From positions 124,001 through 188,000 of the forward strand of contig NZ_OY821667.1 in the NCBI RefSeq assembly GCF_963682185.1: a stretch of DNA of 64,000 nucleotides, in the 5' to 3' direction. Below the pieces are notes generated by a model. It searched no databases and was not told the DNA's origin. It worked only from the letters and a program-made list of their open reading frames with translations. Below are positions 27,926 through 36,150 of this stretch, in pieces. Both the position numbers and the translations under genes were made by a program. Numbering within the stretch: the first letter of the stretch is position 1; every line of letters begins with the position of its first letter. The stretch is from an uncultured Cohaesibacter sp. (GTDB taxonomy: Bacteria; Pseudomonadota; Alphaproteobacteria; Rhizobiales; Cohaesibacteraceae).

Positions 27926-29980
27926 TCAGAACGTAAGATTGGCAGAGAAATAGTATCTGCGCCCATCCACGTTGAAATCATCCGAGATTTCCCGATAGAT
28001 CTGTTTGTCAGCGACATTGAGAACTCCGGCCTTGAGAGTGAAATTATCATTCACCTCATAGGCTCCCGTCAGATCGGCAGTGAAATAGCCATCTGCCTTG
28101 GAAGCGTTGCTCATGTCTCCATCGGTTGGCACATAGGTATATTGCTCGCCGGTATAGTTCCCTTTGGCGCTCAACGTCAGTTTATCTGTCGCCAACCAAT
28201 CAACGCCGACATTCACCGTATGCTCTGGCTGATAAGCGAGGGGACGTTTTACGCCACTGATCGCCTTGGCATCCAGATAGGTATAGTTGGCGGTAATCGT
28301 CAAATCATCACGCGGACGAAGCGAGAAACTCGCCTCTACACCCATCGTGCGGGCTTCATCGATATTCTCATAGGTAAACATCGGGTTGCCATCTGCGGCC
28401 AGACCAACATAGTTATCATAGGTCAGAGCAGCCACCAGATCAGACGTGCGCGCTGGTGGGAATGGGATCATATCCTTGATGTCGTTACGGAAGGCGGTCA
28501 GGCCAACAGAGAAGAGATCGCGATCATAGGAGAAGCCGGCCTCGAAACTGGAACCGATCTCCGGATCAAGATCTTCACTACCAATCATGTAACAACTGCC
28601 ACCACAGGAAACCTGATACCAATTGGGGCTGTTTTCAAGCAATGTTGGCGCCTTGAAGGAGGCGGACCAGCCACCTTTGACGGTAAATTCATCCGTCAGA
28701 TTGTAAACACCATACACGCGCGGGCTGGCATTCCAGCCGAAATTCTCATGATTGTCGAAACGTGTCCCGAAGGTCATCTCGAACCGGTCGGTAATCATGG
28801 CCTGATCTTCAAGGAACAGAGCCCCCTGCCAGACAGAGGATTCTGTACCACCGGCTCCCTGCAGGACATACTCGTCATTGATTTCCTGATATTTATAGGA
28901 AGCACCAACCGTCAATTTATGTGGAACGACCAGATCAACTTCGGTGTTGATCTTGCCATCTGCATTGAAATTATAAGCCGTATTTGGCTGCATTTCGCCG
29001 GTTTTATTGCCATGCCCATAATCATTATGGATCTGATCTCCATAGACCTTGATCTCCGAAGACCCAAAGTCATATTCACCGCGATGGGTAACGCCTACCG
29101 ATTTGCGTTCCAAAGTGGTTTCGTCTTCCTTACGGCTGGAGAAACCCAGATTGAAGTCCATTTCATGACTGTCATTGATCAGCCAAGTTGCAGTGCCATC
29201 GATGAACTTGTCGTCACTCTCGGCAAAGCCGGGAAGGGGAGTTCCGTCGCTCTGAAGCCCCGGATTGAGATCTTCGTCATCGGCCACGCGGACATCATAG
29301 CTACCGAATGTTTTCAAAAACAGCTTGTCTTTGATGATCGGACCGGACAGAGAGAAGGAACCGCGCCCATAGTCCCCTGACTTGCGGTTTTCCTGCACGG
29401 TCACTTCTGTTGTTAGAGACCCATGCCATTCATTCTGGGCTTTTTTGGTGATGATATTGACGACACCGCCAATGGCATCAGACCCGTAGAGCGAAGACAT
29501 CGCCCCACGAACAACCTCGATCCTCTCGATCGCCTCGACAGGTACCCAGCCTGAATCATAGTCATTGCCGCGGAATACGTTCGGAGCAGAATTGACACGC
29601 TTGCCATCAATCAGAAACAGAGTATAGCGCTCACTAAGTCCACGTATCTGGACTTTTTTCTGGTTGCCCGAATAGTTGAAGGTAACACCGGGCACATCGC
29701 CAAGAAGCGCACGGGCATCCTGAGCGGGCAGTTTTTCAATGTCTTCAGAAGTGACAACACTAACGCTGGCCGGTGCGTTGGTAACATCAGTCTCGGAGCC
29801 TGCCGCTGTCACGACGATAGCATTGAGCATGTCTTCTTCAGATATCTCCTGAGCCTGAGCAAGCGCTGTGGTGGTCAGGAGCGATGCTAACAGGACTGCC
29901 GGGCCGGTCAAACCCAGAAACATGTGGCGGGTCTTTTGGTCCTTGTTGTTGGTTATTCTATTGAACGCATAAGAAGTCAT
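27926..29980 (-). CDS. TonB-dependent catecholate siderophore receptor (FepA/IrgA type)
   Basis: Outer-membrane receptor, 684 residues. Signal peptide (TALAQAQ), a TonB box (about DMLNAIVVTA), plug domain with VEAIERIEVVRGAMSSLYGSDAIGGVVNIITK, and a C-terminal barrel ending in aromatic F (FSANLTF) are present. A Cys pair in VSCGGSCYMIG lies in an extracellular loop as in FepA relatives. ATG at 29980 was chosen because the longer ORF start at 30073 falls on the iron-box palindrome (30056-30074); a Met 19 codons in (29923) is also possible. It imports a ferric catecholate using TonB-ExbB-ExbD. Confidence 0.9.
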   Translation of the reverse strand: MTSYAFNRITNNKDQKTRHMFLGLTGPAVLLASLLTTTALAQAQEISEEDMLNAIVVTAAGSETDVTNAPASVSVVTSEDIEKLPAQDARALLGDVPGVTFNYSGNQKKVQIRGLSERYTLFLIDGKRVNSAPNVFRGNDYDSGWVPVEAIERIEVVRGAMSSLYGSDAIGGVVNIITKKAQNEWHGSLTTEVTVQENRKSGDYGRGSFSLSGPIIKDKLFLKTFGSYDVRVADDEDLNPGLQSDGTPLPGFAESDDKFIDGTATWLINDSHEMDFNLGFSSRKEDETTLERKSVGVTHRGEYDFGSSEIKVYGDQIHNDYGHGNKTGEMQPNTAYNFNADGKINTEVDLVVPHKLTVGASYKYQEINDEYVLQGAGGTESSVWQGALFLEDQAMITDRFEMTFGTRFDNHENFGWNASPRVYGVYNLTDEFTVKGGWSASFKAPTLLENSPNWYQVSCGGSCYMIGSEDLDPEIGSSFEAGFSYDRDLFSVGLTAFRNDIKDMIPFPPARTSDLVAALTYDNYVGLAADGNPMFTYENIDEARTMGVEASFSLRPRDDLTITANYTYLDAKAISGVKRPLAYQPEHTVNVGVDWLATDKLTLSAKGNYTGEQYTYVPTDGDMSNASKADGYFTADLTGAYEVNDNFTLKAGVLNVADKQIYREISDDFNVDGRRYYFSANLTF

Positions 29981-30055
29981 TGGACAACAACGAACCTTTG
30001 TGTTTGGAAAGGAGGCGAGCCAGATATTAGGAACACATTTGCGCCCGAAATATAT

Positions 30056-30074
30056 CTTGACTTTCACAGTCAAG
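30056..30074. promoter_or_regulatory. Candidate RirA iron box upstream of receptor gene
   Basis: CTTGACTTTCACAGTCAAG has seven-base perfect arms and fits TTGA-N9-TCAA, like the box at 26129-26145. It lies 76 bases upstream of the receptor ATG, in the divergent region shared with the AraC regulator. Confidence 0.6.
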
Positions 30075-30123
30075 TTAATGGAAGTTTGCTCTTGATGTAA
30101 ATTTAGAAGACTTTCGCCGACGC

Positions 30124-30167
30124 GCCATTCTTTTGCGCAAAAGTGTCAGACAGTCAGCAAGAATGGC
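30124..30167. repeat. Inverted repeat in AraC/receptor divergent region
   Basis: GCCATTCTT (30124-30132) and AAGAATGGC (30159-30167) are perfect inverted copies, 26 bases apart, and enclose most of TTTTGCGCAAAA (30131-30142), itself a perfect palindrome. A binding site for the AraC regulator or a leader hairpin is possible. Confidence 0.4.
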
Positions 30168-30218
30168 TCACTCCTGCGTCTTCATATCTCAACGCACCCA
30201 TCTCTACCGGAGAATAAA

Positions 30219-31124
30219 ATGGCAGGTTTCCAGACCTCACCCACCTTTGCGAATATCGCTTTCCTTGATGGGAAGCCCAGACATCATGCAAGCATTGTGG
30301 CTGAAACACTGACACCTTGCTTCCAATTATTGCTGTTTCTTGAAGGCGGGCAGAAATTCTACCTTGATGATAAGTTGTTCGATATTGAGTCTGGACATGG
30401 AGACAGGTGCCAACCCCAAATCGCAATCATCCAGCGCAACAAACCATGCATCCTTCGCAGCCTTCCAAACCATGGGGATAGCATCCTGCGCAAAATCAAG
30501 CTTTCACTGCCAGTTGATTGGCTTCGGACCATCGCAGGTGCAAAGAATGAGGGTGTCCTTAAACAACTCCAGAATGGGGAGATCACCAGCTATCTGTGGT
30601 CAGCCAATCGCGACATGGTCCAACTGGGGGAAGCGATCATCAGCCCGCCTGCACATTTTGACGAAATGCATACCCCTGAAAGCCTCAAAATCTATCGTTT
30701 GGCCAAAGGTATGGAGCTTTTATCACTCGCCTGCATGGATTTATCGCACAAGCAAAACCCGCCCCATGCGCTGAATAAAGCGCACATATTCAATCAGGCC
30801 GAACGTGTGCGCAGCTATGTGGTAGAAAATTTGCATAAAGACCTGACCATCGAGACCCTCTCACGGGAAACCGGCACGAGCAAACGCTCCATCCAGCGCA
30901 ATTTCAAGCATCAGTTCGGCCTGACCGTATCCGACTTCATACGCAAACAACGACTAGAGAAAGCCCGGCAGGCCATAGAAAAGCAAGGCATGCCTATCAG
31001 TCAAGCGGCCTTTCTGGCCGGGTATAACAACCAGTCAAGCTTCACCAACGCCTTCAAGCAGACCTATGGATCAACGCCCAAGAACTGGCGCAAAAAAGCC
31101 GAGCCGCGTAAATCTGGTTCATAA
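30219..31124 (+). CDS. AraC-family transcriptional regulator (PchR-like)
   Basis: Regulator of 301 residues with an N-terminal ligand-sensing part and a C-terminal double helix-turn-helix: LTIETLSRETGTSKRSIQRNFKHQFG and ISQAAFLAGYNNQSSFTNAFKQTYGSTPKNWRK. The AraC signature is complete. GGAG lies eight bases before the ATG. Divergent location from a siderophore receptor is typical for PchR-type activators, which use the ferric siderophore as co-inducer; that role is inferred. Confidence 0.9.
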   Translation: MAGFQTSPTFANIAFLDGKPRHHASIVAETLTPCFQLLLFLEGGQKFYLDDKLFDIESGHGDRCQPQIAIIQRNKPCILRSLPNHGDSILRKIKLSLPVDWLRTIAGAKNEGVLKQLQNGEITSYLWSANRDMVQLGEAIISPPAHFDEMHTPESLKIYRLAKGMELLSLACMDLSHKQNPPHALNKAHIFNQAERVRSYVVENLHKDLTIETLSRETGTSKRSIQRNFKHQFGLTVSDFIRKQRLEKARQAIEKQGMPISQAAFLAGYNNQSSFTNAFKQTYGSTPKNWRKKAEPRKSGS

Positions 31125-31173
31125 CAAGCCCACCAAGCAAAAAATAGATGTTTCTTAAGCCTCAAAGACCATC

Positions 31174-32262
31174 CTAAAGCCAGCTTTTCCCGCTTTCGGC
31201 GTCAAAAATGGAAAGCTTGTCCATTGACGCATAAAGCCGGATCCTTTCACCAGCACGAAACTCATATTCGGGCTTGAAGGTAGCAATCAGCCTTTGACCT
31301 TTCACGTCAAAGGAAACGATTTTCTCCGGACCGGTCAATTCCACGATTTCGACCACGCAATCAAATGGAATACCGCCTTCAATAGGCTTCAGCCTGAAAG
31401 CCTCCGGCCGAATGCCAGCCAGCAGCTTTTGAGGCACAGCGGTAACAGCCCCGGAGCGCCGTTTGCTATCAAGAGCAAAGGGTTGATCAGCAGCGTCCAG
31501 TTCGATCAGATTGGTGCCCGCAAGCGGCTGCCCCTTGAACATGTTGATCGGAGGCGATCCCATGAAATCGGCAACAAAGGTTGTTGCGGGCCGATTATAG
31601 ATTTCCTCCGGCGTGCCCAACTGCTCGATATGACCATCGCGCATGACGGCAACGCGCGTTGCCAGCGTCATAGCTTCGATCTGGTCATGGGTTACATAGA
31701 CAATCGTGACCCCCAGCATCTGGTGCAGCCGTTTCAATTCGCCCCGCATTTCCATGCGCAATTTGGCGTCGAGGTTGGATAGGGGCTCATCGAACAGAAA
31801 CAGCTTTGGCTTACGCACGAGAGCGCGACCGATCGCAACACGCTGTCGCTGTCCGCCAGACAGATCTGATGGTTTGCGCTCGAGCAAATGATCAATTTGC
31901 AAAACCTTGGCCGCATCCAGCACAGCCTTTTCCCGCTCGGCCTTCGGCACATTGCGCATTTCGAGCCCGAACCCGATGTTGCGTGCAACCGACAAATTCG
32001 GATAGAGCGCATAGGACTGGAACACCATGGCAATATCGCGATCCTTGGGGTGCACCCCGTTCAGAGTGCGCCCATCCAGCGTGATGGTGCCAGAGCTTGG
32101 GTCAAGCAAACCCGAGATCAGGTTTAGCAAGGTTGACTTGCCACAGCCAGAAGCCCCCAACAGCACGAGAAATTCGCCGCTCTCCAACGTCAAGTCGATG
32201 CCCTTGAGCGTTTCTTGCGAACCGAATTTTTTGGTAACATCACGAAGGTCAAGCGAACTCAT
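31174..32262 (-). CDS. Sugar ABC transporter ATP-binding protein (MsmX/UgpC family)
   Basis: ATPase of 362 residues. Walker A GASGCGKST at 36-44, signature LSGGQRQRV, Walker B LFLFDEPLSNLD and the C-terminal regulatory domain are intact. ATG at 32262 with GGAG nine bases upstream is preferred over a longer start within the kinase gene, which it already overlaps by 14 bases. It is the last gene of the operon running from 37392 and powers that importer. Confidence 0.92.
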   Translation of the reverse strand: MSSLDLRDVTKKFGSQETLKGIDLTLESGEFLVLLGASGCGKSTLLNLISGLLDPSSGTITLDGRTLNGVHPKDRDIAMVFQSYALYPNLSVARNIGFGLEMRNVPKAEREKAVLDAAKVLQIDHLLERKPSDLSGGQRQRVAIGRALVRKPKLFLFDEPLSNLDAKLRMEMRGELKRLHQMLGVTIVYVTHDQIEAMTLATRVAVMRDGHIEQLGTPEEIYNRPATTFVADFMGSPPINMFKGQPLAGTNLIELDAADQPFALDSKRRSGAVTAVPQKLLAGIRPEAFRLKPIEGGIPFDCVVEIVELTGPEKIVSFDVKGQRLIATFKPEYEFRAGERIRLYASMDKLSIFDAESGKSWL

Positions 32263-33193
32263 GAATCGTCTCCGGCTTTGTTTTGGGAAGGTAACATCTA
32301 GGATGAGTGGAAATGGCAAGCGACGCTGTCTCGATGGCAGCTTGTACCGCCTCTAGCCAGTCTTTGCCTTGCGCACGCGCAGCAAAGAAGGCAGCATTGA
32401 ACACATCACCCGCGCCGATGGTATCCACGAGCGCCACCTTGGGAGCTGGGCAGGACAGAATGCCATCCGCGCGCACAAGCATGGCCCCTTTGGCGCCCCG
32501 CTTAATGATCACGGTGCCCCCATCAGGCATATGGTCCAGCAGCCACCTGCCTGCGGCTTCAGGATCATCCTGCCCGGAAAGAGAGGTGGCCTCAATTTCG
32601 TTAAACAGAATATACTGACAATTGGCGAGCCACTTCAGCGTCTCAGCTCTGATCGCATCAGTCCAATCATCAAGCGGCCAACCAGTATCAAGCGCAATCG
32701 CAACGTCATGCTGCTGGGCATGCGCGAACATCAGCGGATAGTCTTTGGTCAATCTGTCGGTCAGGAAGCCGCCACACACCAGAAGAACGCCACCTGAGAG
32801 CGCCTGCCAATCGATCATCTGCTTCACCTGAGGCCAGGAGAGGGCGAGCAAATGCCCCTTGGTCGTCAGGAAGGTGCGTTCCCCATCCGGATGCGTTACG
32901 CCTACAGACACAGTCGTATTGCCAGAGGCGGCAGGCCAGCCAGCAGCAGGCGCCCCGAACTCGGCTTTCAGCCAGTCGCCAAAATGGTCAGACCCGATAT
33001 TGGCCGCAATCTGATAGGGACACCCCAAGGCCTGCCATGCAAGAGCTACGTTGCCAGCAGCGCCGCCGACCCGCAATTCATCATGCTCGACAATCAGTTC
33101 CGTCCCGCTTGGAAGGTTCGGCGACACCGGCCCCATGATCAGATCGACATTCACATTGCCAACCGTTGCCAGAGCTAAGCTTTTCTTCTTCAT
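32249..33193 (-). CDS. PfkB-family sugar kinase (FrlD-like candidate)
   Basis: Carbohydrate kinase of 314 residues. The N-terminal substrate region (NVNVDLIMGPV, RVGGAAGNVALAWQALG) and the C-terminal signature DTIGAGDVFNAAFFAA with the catalytic Asp are present. ATG at 33193 begins at the family N terminus; the longer ORF adds a cysteine-rich stretch inside the intergenic region. Placed between a SIS-domain protein and the ATPase, it resembles the FrlD position of the Bacillus fructosamine operon. The substrate is inferred, not shown. Confidence 0.88.
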   Translation of the reverse strand: MKKKSLALATVGNVNVDLIMGPVSPNLPSGTELIVEHDELRVGGAAGNVALAWQALGCPYQIAANIGSDHFGDWLKAEFGAPAAGWPAASGNTTVSVGVTHPDGERTFLTTKGHLLALSWPQVKQMIDWQALSGGVLLVCGGFLTDRLTKDYPLMFAHAQQHDVAIALDTGWPLDDWTDAIRAETLKWLANCQYILFNEIEATSLSGQDDPEAAGRWLLDHMPDGGTVIIKRGAKGAMLVRADGILSCPAPKVALVDTIGAGDVFNAAFFAARAQGKDWLEAVQAAIETASLAISTHPRCYLPKTKPETIHEFA

Positions 33194-33210
33194 TCTCAAC
33201 TGAACCCTTG

Positions 33211-34224
33211 TTATTCCACTCTGGTAACTTTGGTGCATCGCAATGGCGTACCGACATTCTCGACGCGCGAAGCAGCAAAATCGACCATGAAGCGCTGCGC
33301 TGCAGGCAAAACCGAAAAGATGGCAGCAAGGCCCTGCGCTGACGGACAAGAAACCGTAATCGCCCCCTTGATCGGCTCTTTGCCCGATGCGTCAAACACC
33401 ACCAGAGGCGAACTCGTTTCCGCTACAAATTCGGCAAAGCCGGTCACCAGATCGCAGGTTTCATCATCGGCGCGAAACAGAACGACACCGACGCTCTCGC
33501 CAAGCATTTCCACCGGCCCATGGCGAAACTGCCCACCTTCCAGACTGAAGCATGGCAAACGCGAAAGCTCGGTCAGCCCAAGCGCGATAGCTTCCGCTAC
33601 CCCCTGCAACTGACGCGAGGAGGTGACAACCGTATTCACATCACCAAGCGCCGTGACTGCTTCATCAATCGCAATAGAGGGCTCGCCCTGAAGGATGGCA
33701 AACAGATCCTCAAGATCCTGCCCCAAGGCGCCAAGAACCGCAGCATGAAGCGCGGCAGAGACCGTAAGGCTCCTTGTCGCCGCAAAGGGAATCTCCGATC
33801 CACCGGCCCCCACGAGACAAGGCGCAAGCCCTGCCAGACTGGAATTGGGCTCCATCGTCAGGCCGAAGACATGATCCTTGGGCGCACAGTCACGGAACCA
33901 GCGCAAAACCTCTGCGCTTTCCCCCGATTGCGAGGTAACAATAATCGTCCGCCCATCAACCGGCAGCGGCTGGCCAAGCTGTTCAGACAGGGGAACGGCG
34001 ATGGCGTCGATGCCACTAGCCCGGTATAACGGCTCCAGCGCGCGTCCGACGGCATGGGAGCCCCCCATGCCCAGCAGCAGCAACCGGCCGGTCTGGCGCA
34101 AGGACGCAGCAATCTTTTCAGCAGGCTCTTTCGCGCCTTCAATAGACGCTTTGCTATCCATAAACTGTCTGGCCATTTCGTTATAAATGGCCAATTGTGC
34201 CTCGGTTTCTGGTTTCTTGTTCAT
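33211..34224 (-). CDS. SIS-domain sugar isomerase/deglycase (FrlB/AgaS-like)
   Basis: Protein of 337 residues with two SIS domains of the GlmS-isomerase type. LLLLGMGGSHAVGRALE and IIVTSQSGESAEVL are the phosphosugar-binding Ser-rich loops, and LEGGQFRHGPVEML matches the conserved C-terminal His-containing motif. ATG at 34224 with AAGG upstream was chosen. Proteins of this size and layout act as fructosamine-6-phosphate deglycases (FrlB) or amino-sugar isomerase/deaminases (AgaS). Next to a PfkB kinase, the deglycase role is favoured but unproven. Confidence 0.85.
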   Translation of the reverse strand: MNKKPETEAQLAIYNEMARQFMDSKASIEGAKEPAEKIAASLRQTGRLLLLGMGGSHAVGRALEPLYRASGIDAIAVPLSEQLGQPLPVDGRTIIVTSQSGESAEVLRWFRDCAPKDHVFGLTMEPNSSLAGLAPCLVGAGGSEIPFAATRSLTVSAALHAAVLGALGQDLEDLFAILQGEPSIAIDEAVTALGDVNTVVTSSRQLQGVAEAIALGLTELSRLPCFSLEGGQFRHGPVEMLGESVGVVLFRADDETCDLVTGFAEFVAETSSPLVVFDASGKEPIKGAITVSCPSAQGLAAIFSVLPAAQRFMVDFAASRVENVGTPLRCTKVTRVE

Positions 34225-34226
34225 TT

Positions 34227-35072
34227 TCAACCTTTCACGCCTCCATTGGTGAGGCCGGAAATTAGGGCTCTTTGCATGAGGACACCGACAAAAACGGGGG
34301 GTAACGCGGCCAACACACCAGCCGTTGCGATGAGGCCATAATCAGACACGCGCCCGCCAGCCAGATCGGCAATGGCAACAGTCAGGGTCTTGGCCTGCTG
34401 GTTTGAGGTAAAGAGAAGCGCATAGAAGAATTCATCCCACGCCAGAAGGAAAGCAAAGATCAGCGAGGTCGCAATTACAGGCATGGCAAGCGGCAGAATG
34501 ACAATGCGCAAGGTCTGATCAAGACGCGCACCGTCTATGGCGGCAGCCATTTCCAGATCCCGCGGGATGGGATCAAAGCCAGCCTTGAGCAACCAGGTGG
34601 AAAAGGGCGCGAGAATGCTGAGATAGACCAGAGCAAGCCCCCACGTGGTGTTCAACAGGCCCGCCTTGGCAAGGATCATGTAGAGCGGTACGGAAAGCGC
34701 CACCGGCGGCAACATATAGGTAGCAACCACAGCGCCCAGAGACCACCCAACGCGGGGATTGCGCGATGCGGCCCAACCGGCGGGAATACCAATGGCCAAC
34801 GCGATCAACGTTGCCATACTGGCCACCTTGATGCTGTTGAACAGCGAGGCGACAAAGGCCGCTCCCATGGAATTGTTGCTACGCGAGAGCAATTGCCCAT
34901 AGCGGGAGAAATCAAACACTTCCGGCCAGAAATGCAGCGGTTTGGCAGAAAGGTCCGCATTGGAAGACACGCTCATGATAAACAGCCACAACAGCGGCGC
35001 CAAAATCACCAGCGCCACCAGAAGCGCCATGGCATGGACAAATATGGAGAAAGCACGTGATTGATGCTCCAT
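34227..35072 (-). CDS. Sugar ABC transporter permease (MalG type)
   Basis: Inner-membrane permease of 281 residues with six helices and the EAA loop LEMAAAIDGARLDQTLRIVILPLAMP. It shares one base with the upstream permease and ends two bases before the SIS-domain gene start. Confidence 0.9.
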   Translation of the reverse strand: MEHQSRAFSIFVHAMALLVALVILAPLLWLFIMSVSSNADLSAKPLHFWPEVFDFSRYGQLLSRSNNSMGAAFVASLFNSIKVASMATLIALAIGIPAGWAASRNPRVGWSLGAVVATYMLPPVALSVPLYMILAKAGLLNTTWGLALVYLSILAPFSTWLLKAGFDPIPRDLEMAAAIDGARLDQTLRIVILPLAMPVIATSLIFAFLLAWDEFFYALLFTSNQQAKTLTVAIADLAGGRVSDYGLIATAGVLAALPPVFVGVLMQRALISGLTNGGVKG

Positions 35073-35956
35073 CAGTTGGTTCCTCCTGCCCAGCTACGCA
35101 TGATGCGAATGTAAATGACGGCGAGAACGGTAATGGCGAGCGTGATAATCAACGCGAGTGACGCGCCGGATCCGGCTCGCTGGAAGGCAAAGGCTTCCTG
35201 ATAGACAAGGATCGACAAGGTGCGCGTCGAGTTCGCCGGTCCGCCACGGGTCATGATCCAGATGATATCGAACACCTTGAAGGCCTCGATCGTGCGCAAC
35301 ACGACCGCCACCATCAGGGGACCAACCAGATAAGGCAAGATGACATAGCGGAAGCGGCGGAACGCATTGGCGCCGTCCGATATTGCGGCGGCCCTAATGT
35401 CATTGGGCACTGATTGCAACGCAGCCAACGCAATCAGGGCGACAAGAGGGAAATTCTTCCAGAGGTCCGCCAGAATGAGAGCCATCATCGCCGTTTGCGG
35501 CTGCCCCAGCCATGACTGATACTGATCGATTATGCCAAGCTTGAGCAGGGCAGCATTGAAGGCGCCATATTCAGGATTATAGATCAAGCGCCACAGGGTG
35601 GCATTGACAACGGTCGGCAAGGCCCAGGGTAAAATCAGCATGCCGCGCAATATGGTGCGACCGTAGAATTTCTGATTGAGCAGCATCCCCACCAGCACAC
35701 CAATCACAATTTCAAGGGTCACCGAAATCAGCGTGAACTGCATGGTCGTGGAGAATGCACGCTGAAAATTCCGACTTGATAGCATCTTGGTGAAATTGTG
35801 CAGACCGACAAAGTCGCCCTCGGAACCAACAAGACGGGTATTGGTAAAGGAAAGACGGATCGTGTCGATCAACGGCCACCCGATCACAGCGATCATGACG
35901 CACAGAAGCGGAAGCATCAACAACCAGACATGAAGGGTCTTGCGGTCAGACAACAT
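35072..35956 (-). CDS. Sugar ABC transporter permease (MalF type)
   Basis: Inner-membrane permease of 294 residues with six helices. The EAA-type loop IRAAAISDGANAFRRFRYVILPYL (about 187-210) marks the CUT1 family. It pairs with the MalG-type product and follows the binding-protein gene after a 194-base gap holding a nine-pair hairpin. Confidence 0.9.
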   Translation of the reverse strand: MLSDRKTLHVWLLMLPLLCVMIAVIGWPLIDTIRLSFTNTRLVGSEGDFVGLHNFTKMLSSRNFQRAFSTTMQFTLISVTLEIVIGVLVGMLLNQKFYGRTILRGMLILPWALPTVVNATLWRLIYNPEYGAFNAALLKLGIIDQYQSWLGQPQTAMMALILADLWKNFPLVALIALAALQSVPNDIRAAAISDGANAFRRFRYVILPYLVGPLMVAVVLRTIEAFKVFDIIWIMTRGGPANSTRTLSILVYQEAFAFQRAGSGASLALIITLAITVLAVIYIRIMRSWAGGTN

Positions 35957-36116
35957 GAGATTGGACCTTCATTCAATTTGGATTGACTGGAGCGGACGTC
36001 CGGATGGCGAGACGGCGGTGTTGAGCGCAGTGACATACGCAAAACCAAAGCCCAATTAGGCTGAAGGGTGCAGCACGATAATATAAAAGTCACACCTTAC
36101 AGCGGCAAACCGGACG

Positions 36117-36141
36117 GAGCCGGGACCAAGGATCCCGGCTC
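36117..36141 (-). terminator. Stem-loop between binding-protein and permease genes
   Basis: GAGCCGGGA (36117-36125) and TCCCGGCTC (36133-36141) pair perfectly around a seven-base loop with no T run. It follows the binding-protein stop by about 10 bases. Confidence 0.6.
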
Positions 36142-36150
36142 GCAATCTAT

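Noticed and set aside
28142-29380. Plus-strand ORF of 412 codons
   Set aside because: Antisense shadow of the TonB-dependent receptor; no ribosome binding site and no recognisable domain.
29981-30073. Longer start for the siderophore receptor
   Set aside because: The extra N-terminal residues do not resemble a signal peptide and their first codon lies on the iron-box palindrome, which belongs upstream of the start.
30091-30117. Irr-type iron control element (TTTAGAA-like) before the receptor
   Set aside because: Only one half (TTTAGAA) is present; the partner half does not match.
33194-33349. Longer start for the PfkB kinase
   Set aside because: Adds a cysteine-rich segment not seen in the family, and overlaps the SIS-domain gene.
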